Source of the DNA: Polytrichum commune | Taxonomy: Eukaryota > Streptophyta > Polytrichopsida > Polytrichales > Polytrichaceae | Reading direction: 5' to 3' | Assembly: GCA_950295325.1 (NCBI GenBank) | Contig: OX485806.1 | Span: 17,918,001-17,982,000, forward strand | DNA length: 64,000 bases | Shown: piece after piece, positions 46,059 to 56,143 of the stretch | Position numbering within the stretch: position 1 is the stretch's first letter | Layout: each line of letters starts with the position of its first letter | The notes under the pieces: generated by a model | What the model saw: the letters and a program-made list of their open reading frames with translations, nothing else | The model's database searches: none | What the model was told of the DNA's origin: nothing | Translations under genes and position numbers: made by a program

Positions 46059-47214
46059 TCGAATAGGGAAGAGAAAAAATGTTAATACATATGGAATTTT
46101 AACACTTGTAGAGGTGATAGATATAGAGGGCAAACTGTATTAGCCTCCCATAATTGTGCATATTCTCAATTGTTTTTGGGGATATGGGAGGATGTGGACA
46201 GTTTGAAGAACTTGCAAAGGGTGTCTAGTGCCATCTCTAATCTTATGTCTATGTGCAAACTAGGGTTGAGATTTGCACCCATCACAAACCCCAAATGTCT
46301 GAAATCAAAACCCCAAGTGTCTACATGAAGCACATTTGACGGGTATGACGGGAATGTGGTCGGTATCTAACAGGAGCAAATCTCAACACTGGTGCAAACG
46401 ACAATTTTTAGGGCATGAAACATAAGATGTGATGCGGCATCATGTTGTTCGAGAAGAAGTCTATGGGCGATGAAAGTAGCTTGTGGCTTCTGGTGAGGTC
46501 ACGTTGCCTGTGCTTTCTTGACTGTCGGATTTGACCGATGTAACCCTCCTCCCCTGATCTCCTCCGTTCCTACCACCACTCATCCACTGCTTTGTGCATA
46601 TGTATGTATGTACCCTTGAAAGCTACTCCCTTGCCATTTCTAGACTTGATTTGGCTTTTTTTATTCCCCACCCCCCTTTGGCCCCATGGCTTCACTCATA
46701 ATTAAACATTTGGAACAAAAGCCTCCATCTTCCGTCAAGAATCAATGATGTCTGATAGGTAAGCAGAATAACTGTGCTACAATTTATGCATATTTGTCAA
46801 AGTATTGAGTTTTGGAGCATGGAATCATGTCAACAGTGTGAAAAATGTACAATATAGAACATTCTTCGACCATTAGGGCACTCATAGTCCAAAATAGTTA
46901 ATTCTTGTAGACATTCAACTATAAAAGGGTTGGGTCCAGATCTTCCGTCTGAATAGGGCACTTCCGTATTAGTTCCTGCCTGGAACAGGATCTATGAAGG
47001 GGGAGATACAACCGTTAGTTACAGATGGGCGGGTTGAGTTTGAGAAATACGCAGTTCAAGTTCAAGAATTAGGCACATCAACGTTCATCTAAGAGGAATC
47101 TAAGAGGAATCTATAGAATATATATCTTGAATCAATAAAGAAAAACCGAAAGATATCAACATGCAACCGGGTGGACATCATGAAACGCAGCATCCTGAAA
47201 CCGCATGAAAGTTG
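46059..47214. other. Central spacer of the inverted duplication; no gene recognised
   Basis: Includes a minus-orientation partial copy of the 'TGTCCGGGGAGA' family at about 47000-47195 (GGTTGAGTTTGAGAAATA, AACCGGGTGGA). Otherwise plain AT-rich sequence. Confidence 0.45.
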
Positions 47215-47547
47215 CTCCATTCACATTTCAGGTGTGATTTTTCTTATTCTTCTAATTTTGTCTCCCCGTTGCTCCCATTAATTGGGCCCCATGACATCAG
47301 CCACAATTAGAAACTCAAAACTGAAGCCTCCCATGATGGAGTCCCATCGCAGATTCTGACTACAAAGATGCCTGATGAACGGACGGTTAGGGTTCTCCGT
47401 GTGCATATCCTCCGCTGATTCCTGGGGCATGGGAGCATTTTGCAGGTCAGTCTGTCCTCTTCACCAATGTATCTGTACAGACAACACTTTCAAAGCACGA
47501 TTATCGCAGGAGATGTGCATTCTGCCGACATATGAAATGTTTTCTTA

Positions 47548-47765
47548 GTTTTTGGGCATAGGTGGTCAAGATCCTAGCTAGTAATTCTAAATCCAACCGG
47601 TTACATGTTGACATCTTCCGGTTTTACTTTATCGATTTGAGGTAGATTCGATAGATTGCTCTAAAATGATTGGTAATCCTCCTGAAGTCTCGAACTTCAC
47701 CAGCTTATTTCTCAAACTCAACCAGTTCATCTGTAACTAACTGTCAGTTCTCCCCGGACAGTGGT
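47548..47765 (+). mobile_element. 'TGTCCGGGGAGA' family copy, right arm only
   Basis: Runs from TTTTTGGGCATAGGTGGTCA through CCAACCGGTTACATGTTGAC to AGTTCTCCCCGGACAGTGG. The left arm lacks it at the matching point (about 44345-44385), so it was gained after, or lost from one arm since, the duplication. Confidence 0.65.
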
Positions 47766-47963
47766 CCTTAGCCCACTACACTGAATTTGGTTTATTAATT
47801 ACTTTATTTTTAGAAGAACAGTCTAGGCCATTAAATTGATTATTGGTAAAAAGTGTGGGTGGGCGTCCTCATACATGCTTTTTAAAAGGCTTGTTGTAGA
47901 TGTCTCATTGTTAATATATATTTGTATTACCTTTGCGGGTCACCTTGTTATGGGTTTGCTAGC

Positions 47964-48331
47964 TAAGGGCCGGTTCACACTATGCCCAAGTCGAGAGGAG
48001 AAGCGTCACTTTTCTAGACCAAACTACGTCGAGAGGAGAAGCCTTTGGGTTGAAAAAGTATATTAAAATAATCCACAGCTAAAAATGTTCGGCCTCTCGA
48101 TGGAAGTTTGGGTCGAGCATTTTGCTCGACCCAAACTTGGCTCGAGAGGCCGAACTCTTCCCGCCATATTTTCCTAAACGTGCCGCCACCTAGGCTCTTT
48201 TGGAGGCGATGTCCTTTGGACTTCGGCCTCTAGTGTGAAGGCTAAGAGGACGAACTTTGGACATTTATGCATTTTCATTGGTCGAAACGCTTCTCCTCTC
48301 GAAGTTTGGCCATAGTGTGAACCGGCCCTAA
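47964..48331. mobile_element. Tourist-like MITE (362 bp) with internal hairpin, right arm only
   Basis: 47967-48328 begins GGGCCGGTTCACACTATG and ends with the exact inverse CATAGTGTGAACCGGCCC. The duplication TAA flanks it (47964-47966, 48329-48331). The left arm keeps the empty site with a single TAA (about 44160), which directly proves insertion and boundaries. The centre holds a 69-base hairpin (48087-48155): 14 paired bases, a 3-base internal mismatch, 16 paired bases and a 3-base loop. Confidence 0.92.
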
Positions 48332-49318
48332 GTTACTTTAGACAAGTGCAGTGTTACACTCACACGTTGATGGTTGTGCACTCACAGCTGTAGGCCAATC
48401 TTTGGTGGTGGTTGACAACTCCTTGACAATGTTGGTGACGACCTCTAGCACCCCTTTGGCGCTTCTTTGCTTGTTTTCTCTCACTCCCTGACCTTTCACT
48501 TTACTCGGGATGTGCCTCCCAAGCTTGGCTCAAGCCGTGGGGTTATCGTCACAACTGTAGTATTACTAACGGCTCATGACCACCGTCCTCTGTATTCTAG
48601 TAGGCAACTAGAATGTGGTTGGTTGGTTACTTTTTGTTTATCTACATGAGAACACCCTCAACCCACTATTATCTAGAATCTAGTGGGCAAGTGGCGTACA
48701 TGGAAACCCACCCTTATTTCTCTATTATCAACCGGTCATTCATTGAAAAACTTTGTTAATTCCTTGTAGTTTGACTTTGTTAATTCCTTGTGATTTCTCC
48801 AAAGAATGGCTTGGTTTATTTCTCAGAGTTTTAATTTAGAGTCGGTAAGTTGGGAAAACAAACTGATTTGATTTATAGCCGGTTCTCACCGATCATTTGC
48901 ACCATGTTATGTATATGCCTCCTTCCGCCTCCGACGGTTGTGTTGTGTCTAGCTTTCATGCCCCAGGCTTCTCTACGAAGGCTTCTCACACATATATGTA
49001 AACTATGAAGCTCCACTACATGTAAACATTTCGATCTTGTCGAACCTTACAGTTTGACGTGTCATGCTTCTTCCCAAATTTATGATGCAATGTAGTGCAA
49101 GATGTTTGTGATTCTGATAGAAGTTTGGTTTAGGTGGCGACGATTCCGTGATTGCAAGCCAAGTGTTCTCCTAGAAGGAGGTCAAAGTGAGGAGTTTCTT
49201 TGAGTTCTTGTTCTTCTTCACTTAGTGTTGTGTCACCGTGGTTTTTGTTTTGTTTTGTTTTGTTCATTAAATTTTGTTTCGGTGGATTAAGTTGTCCTTG
49301 TGTGTTTCATTCACCAAG

Positions 49319-49735
49319 ATGAGGGTTGCTGTTGAATTGCGACTTGCCCACACACAAATCACCAAGGATACAAAGTGGGTGGAGGTGACGAGGTGTAGAG
49401 TTGAAAGCCTACAGATCCCCGCTCTAAAACCAGGGGAACATAGATCCGAGGATATCATTAAACAATGCATTGCCAACATGACGGAGAAAGGATTCGCCCA
49501 TTTGGATCATACAATTGACGTCGCAATGTACAGTAGCGAGTTGACCGTTCTATTGGTGGATTATATGTCCATGAAAGACCGTTGGACCCTCATCAGAGAC
49601 TCGGCCGCTCACTTCATTGCTTGCTTGGCAAACGTTGGCAAGACTGTGGAGCATTGTGCGAAGCTCACCCAAGGCGGTGAGTTGCTAACCATCTTGTGGA
49701 TTCTGTCGTCTGAATTGGGCGGAGGGGCCACGTAA
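49319..49735 (+). pseudogene. Duplicated 3' end of the DUF594 gene, open for 138 codons
   Basis: Nearly identical to the last 138 codons of the gene at 40081-42801, in opposite orientation. I count eight base differences over about 420 bp, five of them amino-acid changing (A/V, A/T, T/M, A/T, C/Y). The frame starts at ATG 49319 (MRVAVELR) and keeps the native stop. It contains the DUF594 motif but no membrane segments. It is either a truncated pseudogene or a small new protein gene. It can also supply antisense RNA to the parent gene. Confidence 0.85.
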
Positions 49736-49925
49736 AGTCATCCCCAGCATGAATCATGGATCATTAATGTAACATTCTTGAGGATGCTAAAGTGATGAAC
49801 CCTGGATATGAAAAGCTTGATTCGTCGCAAATAGCATAATCTGTCATACCTCAAACGACCCCTCTCCTTTGTACAGGACCACTTGGTCTGTTACCTACTT
49901 CTTCACTAAATTATGAATCTACATC

Positions 49926-50665
49926 AATGATCGGGGAGATCCGGCAGCTAGTTGTAAGTTAGCCGAGTGAAATTGCAAAATTACCGATTTTTTTTGGGAG
50001 ATTTCGGCTGTATAACCGAGTTAAATATGAAGAGTATAGGAAATCAACCGACCAATATGAGATAATGTAGGAAATTTAACCCCTCAGGCTCAGAAAATGG
50101 CGGAAATGAGTTGGGTCTCCCGAGGGTATATGCGGATATTGGCTGGTCTCCCGAGGGTATGGGCGGATATTGAATGAGGGAGGTTCTCAACCGTGTAGGT
50201 CACAGGAAACTTAACGATGCTTTTGCTTCATTATTGCATTTCATTGTTGACGGCTAGCGTTTAGAATGTATTATGAGTGTGTCTATGGAAGATCTTTGTG
50301 GTGATCTTGATAATGTACTAACGGAAGCCACAGCTTTATGAAAGAACTCTACAAAGTTTAGATGGTTGTTTTCACATCCACAAAGATACCTTTCAGGGCG
50401 TTTTCCTCTTGAAGGTGAAGATGATATTGTTGATTTTGACTCTAACAGTTGGTGAATTTCATTTTTGTATATAGTATGGTATGTTAGGTTACTCTTTTAT
50501 CATGTTGTGGCCTCAAATCTAATATGAGGTTTTAAGACCTAGGTATGATAGAAGAGTTTATCCATGGCCATCAACCGGTTGATGGCTTATTTTAGGTTCA
50601 ACTCCTGCTACGGATAAATTGTTGATCATTCTTGTTGGATGTTGATATCATTACATATTATTGTT
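49926..50665. repeat. Right-arm-only segment including a transposed copy of 44800-45260
   Basis: 50215-50660 is the reverse complement of 44800-45260 (TTGACGGCTAGCGTT, GGTTGTTTTCACATCCACA, TGATGGCCATGGAT-type matches), but it is displaced from its expected mirror position. 50113-50175 holds a 35-bp direct repeat (GTCTCCCGAGGGTAT...GCGGATATTG twice). Confidence 0.7.
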
Positions 50666-50888
50666 GTAAGAGGGGATAATTCAGGCTTGACAACCAGAAA
50701 AAGTGTCCACGTTTTACAACTGTGATAATGGAAATGCACAGATTATGATAGTGCGCATATGAGATAGGGTTTAGTGGTTCCAAGAGAAAGTGTTGAAGTA
50801 TGTGTACTATTATATAGGAAAGCGTGAATACATTCAACATGGACTATAATACCTAATGAAGTGGCTACCTTATTTATGGTGAGCATAC

Positions 50889-51268
50889 TACACTAAATAT
50901 GATGTTTAGTGTCATATGATATTTTGTGTCACTATGGTAGCTTCTTGGATGACACTTCTTATGAGTAAGTGAACAAATATTGTCATGGATGATGGATGAG
51001 TTCATGCATTGGGCAAAGCCCTACCAAGTTCTCGTGTTAGTAACTTGTGATGATATATTGTCACGGATGATTAGAACTTGGATGAAAAATCACGTTGTAA
51101 GTGACAGTAATTGCAATGATGTCAATCTACAACCCCCAAAGAACATCACAAGGACAAATGATGTTGGGTTAGCATTTAGTTGTTGGTGACAGTACACTGC
51201 GGTTTACCATTATGAGTATTGAGCAAGACAATTACAATTGGTGACACTAAATATCACATTTAGTGTAG
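50889..51268. mobile_element. TA-duplicating MITE copy in the right arm (376 bp)
   Basis: 50891-51266 is flanked by TA. It is the mirror counterpart of 38770-39148. Confidence 0.82.
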
Positions 51269-51499
51269 CTTTGCATGGTAGCAAGTTCTATTTTTATTCT
51301 TTTGGCCCTGAAAACCTCCAGTGTTTATAGTGAGAAGAATTTTGTCGTGAGGCAAGTTAGTGACTTTTATTTGGGACTCATGCTTTTTTATTGGAGGTTT
51401 CGTCTCTGGGCAAGGAATTTTACTCCCGTGGTTTTTACTGCAAATCCCAACAACTCTTAGCAATATTCATCATGATTGGACAATGGGGAATTTTTATTC

Positions 51500-52185
51500 A
51501 CCATAGTTCATAATACTGGAGATTTGTGAATCTTTGCCAGATCTCAAGTTTTTTAATATCACAAAATTCGTGACATGACCAATATCATAAAAATATATGA
51601 TGATCTTAGAGAATGTATTCTTTTACAAATTCAATGTGCATGTTGTGACCGCCCAGGCCGCAATGTTTGTAGAATAAGAGATTCTCTCGAACCCCCCACA
51701 TTATCATATTACTAGTACACTATAAGAAAGGAGATATCAAATCGACAAAAAAAAAAATCAATTTGACATGTTTTTGGTCACTTTGATTTATGTCAATATG
51801 CATCGCTACCATATTATGTGCTTTAGGTGTCAGAGTTGTCCCAAACATGTGGGTATTTACTAGATACCCAAATGTTTTGTTGCATGATTGGTCTATGCCT
51901 CAAGTTTACTAATGTACATAATGTGGGGTGTCACCCAAAATTTCTCACCCTTGATTTCGTCATAGTCCGAGTGCGGAATTTTGGACCAACACGTAATTAC
52001 CTCCTTGCACCCGTTGTCCTAGCCTCCTTTGTCTCACCATCTTTCATTAGGGGGTCCTCCACCCTCTCCATTGATTGTGCACTTGATTTATTTCAACCAA
52101 AAGAGTGCGAGTGTTTAAAAACACTTACCTCAATGGTCAATCACCAATACATTCAAAAGTTACACACACCCCTTCCTACCTAATG
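51500..52185. other. No gene recognised
   Basis: A 118-codon plus-strand frame (51827-52183) has no recognised motif and is probably chance. Confidence 0.35.
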
Positions 52186-52187
52186 AA

Positions 52188-52520
52188 TCCAACACTTTAA
52201 GTCTAAACATCATAAGTCTAAAAACTATAAGAGTGAATACTATAAATCCAAATACTATAATTCCAATACTAAAAATCTAGATGCTAAAGCTAGGCACTTG
52301 TTCATGAATGTCTTGAGTCTAAACCACATCTAATACTAAACCACCATCAAGTGCTCCTATCCAATGTAAATCCAACACTATAAGTCTAAACATCATAAGT
52401 CTAAAAACTATAAGAGTGAATACTATAAATCCAAATACTATAATTCCAATACTAAAAATCTAGATGCTAGAGCTAGACACTTGTTCATGAATGCCTTGAG
52501 TCTAAATCACATCTAATAAT
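52188..52520. repeat. Direct repeat, two near-identical ~145-bp copies
   Basis: 'CCAACACTTTAAGTCTAAAC' (52188 on) through 'ATGTCTTGAGTCTAAACCAC' is repeated from about 52372 with few changes. The start points are about 182 bp apart. Confidence 0.88.
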
Positions 52521-54100
52521 GTAAGGCTAATCTTCAAGACTAATTGATCTTGATTTTTTTACATTATAACCTCGCATACCTACGTGCCTCTCTCTTACTC
52601 CACACATACACAAGCTCACCTACTTCAACAATGTAACTTTGTAAGTCCAACAAAACTAAATGTTCCAATCTTTCACAAACATATCTTTGCAAGTCTAAAT
52701 AATTATAGGTGTGGATAATATAAATCCAAGCACTATAATTTGAAGACTATAAATTAAACTCTAAATTCTTCCAAACTACATTACTCCTAACAAGAGGTCA
52801 AACCTACTTAAATGCCAACTAGTCTTGGCTCTTCACCTTAAAATCATGCACACACACGTGCTCCTATCTTGCTTCCCACACACCCACACTTATAACACGT
52901 GGGGTGCCAATGAGCACGAAAGAAAGAGGAAAAGAGAAGGAATAATGAGGGCTTATATAATGAGTTGAGAGGGATAGGTGAGCACCCCCAAGGCTTAAGA
53001 TAAGCCTTTTGTAATCCTCCCCTACTTTGTAGGCTTTCATCTTATCTTCTAAGCCTTTGTCCCTCAAACGAATAACATAGATCCTAATTCAAACATTTAA
53101 CTCAAGGAACTACCCTTGGTTCTCCACCTACTACGCTCACCAACTAAAGGAACTTCTTCATGCTATTAACTTCTCATAAATCCACTCCACACTAACCTAA
53201 TGCCTAAACATAATTTCATTCAAACTTCATTCAAACTTCATTATTTTTATATTTTTGTAAATAATCATAAAACATGAAAACATAACTTCTAATGGTTTCG
53301 AAGAGTTAAGAACACATGTGAACACCATTTTGGGCTCACATGGGGTCACGTGTTTCTTCCATATAAACAATACAAGCCTTAAATGCATACTAACTTTGTG
53401 AATTCATGGTTACGTTGTATAGTTCCATATAGACTCTTTTACATTGTACCATTCACCCCTCAGTGAATGACCCAATATAACTTCAATGTTCTTCAAATTG
53501 CAAGCCATTCCACTTCTTTTACCACTCTTCAATGCTCAAAGAGGAGTTTCATAAATTCACCAACAAAATATGCAATACAATGAAACTAGCCACAACCTTT
53601 AGTGCACATCCTATATTTTGGTTCCCTTACAAGAGTCTGTGTACCAACTTCTTTGGTCCCAATGAAGCCTAATGCATATGAAAAGGTTCCCCCCATATAT
53701 TGCCTCAAATATGTAATAGGTAGATGCATATGAATTCATAAGACTGGACTTCACTTTCTAACTCCCGCAACCACAAGGATTTATTTACTCATCACTTCAC
53801 CCACAAACATGACAACATTCAAAAGAACTTCTCAAAGTAACCATATTTAAAGCACGGTGACGATATGCGACAGTGTACATAGAGTTTGCCGATTGAAACG
53901 ATTACAATTGTATTTTGCATTTCTTCAACAAGATAGACATACCTCGAAGTCCGTTTTAGAGAAAAACCCATGCAGACACAGGGGTCCTGATTGATGTTTC
54001 TTCAAGGAACTCTATTGCACTCGATCCAGACATGAACATAATTTATGGGGAGGCCTTTCCTGAAACTGAACTCCTTTGTCCCTTGTACGATTCAATGTGT
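52521..54100. other. No gene recognised
   Basis: AT-rich, short frames only. Confidence 0.4.
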
Positions 54101-54104
54101 TCAT

Positions 54105-54345
54105 ACCACTAATCGGGCAGAACCGGCGGTTAGTTGCAGATGAACTGGTTGAGTTTGAGAAATAACCGGTGGAAGTTGGAGACTTCAGGAGAATTACCGA
54201 TCATTTTAGAGGAATCTATAGACGAATATACCTCAAATGAATAAAGCAACACTGGAATAAGTCAAACATGTAACCGGTGGGATTTAGAGTCACTAGGATC
54301 TTGACCAACTATATATGCCCAAAAACTTTCCGGGCAAGTTTCTTA
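54105..54345 (-). mobile_element. 'TGTCCGGGGAGA' family copy, minus orientation
   Basis: Reading the minus strand gives TGGTCAAGATCCTAGTGACT, 'CCACCGGTTACATGTTTGAC' and 'AACCAGTTCATCTGCAACTA', matching the copies at 3.6 and 47.6 kb. Confidence 0.65.
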
Positions 54346-54423
54346 CCAATGCCAATGCCTGTCTGAACTAATGTGTTCCTTTACTAAACTAATAACATGT
54401 AAGTTGTTGACCATTGCATGGCA

Positions 54424-55493
54424 AGCCTCTACCGGTTGGGGCGAAACAACCCGTACACTGGTTCCCTAGAGGCAAGGGTTTAGGCATCCAACAAGGAATG
54501 TGTCGCAACCCTCGCGAGCTCCCCTTAATTAACTTGGTCATTTTTTAAAATTCTAGCAAGGGTCACGAGCATTAACCGTTCACACTCCACCATACTAATG
54601 GTTAGCTCCCCATACCGCAAACCTTTTAGTTCATAGGAGGGGGACCAACCCTCATACACTTGCATTCGGGACTCACGCCTTAATCGGTAACCGATTCTTA
54701 GATGTGGACTTCCATCCATGGAAGTCCAATCTTATGTTGACCATCATGTTGTCAGAGCAACACTATAACAACCCGAACCATAATAAGCATCTATGCCCTC
54801 ACATTGGGCCAATGTCCATGAAGGCCGTGCCAATCGGCCTTGGGTGGGTTCGGCCACATCACCTCACCCATATAAGCCTTTAGGACTTTTGGCAGGGCCC
54901 CTACCCCACCATCAAGAAATCTTTTGTCTCTCTACCAAGAGTTGGGGCCAAGTAGACATTTTCCCTTAGCCGCTGGGCCTAGAAGCCCCAACAACTTTAG
55001 ACCAGCATGACTTCCTTGTTTGATATCTGATGCTAACAAATGACCACTCCATCTTCATTTACGCTTCATGTGAATGCCGATGGACTTCTCACTTGCCCCA
55101 TTTGGGCAAGTATTGAGGAAGTTATGCCTATTCAAACCTTAGGAGTCCCGGGAGCCACAACCATGCCACTGTTGTACTAGGACAGCGCCCCACTCAAATT
55201 GTCATATCTCCTAGCTCACACTCCATTTAAGGTTTTCTTGAGCATGATAGAATTTGCATGCCATAAGCTACGCACAACTCATGGCCTAACCCTCGTGACT
55301 CCTAGTCTCCATGGGTAGGAGGCGTTCCCAACGCCCGGGGCCCTCACCCACACTAGGGTCACTTGGGTCCTCTCACCAACGGCACCTCAAGTCCCGGGTG
55401 TCCCCCTTGCGCCCATGGTGTTTCGGGTACTCTTCATGAAGAGGTGCGCGACAGAACGAGTGTATGGGTTGGTTCGCCCAAATCAGCCTCTAC
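54424..55493. mobile_element. Non-autonomous Mutator-like element, 1,052 bp
   Basis: 54433-55484 starts CGGTTGGGGCGAAACAACCC and ends with the inverse GGGTTGGTTCGCCCAAATC. The 9-bp direct duplication AGCCTCTAC is at 54424-54432 and 55485-55493. The sequence just inside (ACTGGTTCCCTAGAGGCAAG, GGTTTAGGCAT) is shared with the 90-bp derivative at 7777-7866. The interior is comparatively GC-rich but has no transposase motif. Confidence 0.85.
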
Positions 55494-55637
55494 TCCACCT
55501 CTACATGCTTGTCATATCAATATTTACCTCCACTTCAGAACTTGCATAACATTATTGAATAGTATGCATTTGTTCATTCGTTTGTGTAGGCCCTGAGAAT
55601 GTAACCATGGGATGCCCAGCCTAGTGCAGTTGCAAAC

Positions 55638-56143
55638 TTAGGGCCACTTCACACACGAGCCAAGAGCCGCGACCATGAGATTGTGAGAGCCCAAAATAAC
55701 GTGTCCAAAGGCCGTCTCAACACACCTCCAAGATCATGGAGTATGGTCACGGATCCTCAAAGTGTAGTGTGAAGTCATATGTGACCGGGCCCTCAACCAA
55801 ATGCTAGTTCAATGTATTTCTATTCATGCGGGTCCTCACACATGATAAAATAGCATAAATCAACGGTTGTGAGCGTTTGGAGTGCCATGATCTCCCGGTT
55901 TTGTGTTAGGCCTACCTCCAAGTGGCAGTTTTTGAGAATAATCCTAGTGACCATGAAACATGTTTCATTTGATGCCATGTGGGAATCCGTGTAGACTCTA
56001 CATCCATCCTGCATTCACATGCTCCGTTGGTCCCTCAAACATAGTATGAAGCGAACTTGGACCGGTTCCGTTTTTTCCACCAACGAGTGTGCTTGAAATG
56101 TAATGATCACAGGCACTCAGTCTCGTGTTTGAAGTGGCCTTTA
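55638..56143. mobile_element. Tourist-like MITE, copy 2 (500 bp)
   Basis: 55641-56140 begins GGGCCACTTCACACAC and ends TTTGAAGTGGCCT, with TTA at both sides. It is highly similar throughout to 3104-3606 (GTGAGCGTTTGGAGTGCCAT, CCGGTTTTGTGTTAGGCC). Confidence 0.87.

Larger units (their letters stand above)
47215..51499. repeat. Right arm of the large inverted duplication
   Basis: Reverse complement of the left arm in the blocks listed there. Right-only insertions: a 'TGTCCGGGGAGA' copy (about 47548-47765), a Tourist MITE (47967-48328) and 49926-50665. Most of the DUF594 gene (about 2.7 kb) is missing, with the junction at about 49310 (TTTCATTCACCAAGATGAGG). Confidence 0.88.

Noticed and set aside
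47836-48066. 76-codon plus-strand frame
   Set aside because: Runs into a MITE; no homology recognised.
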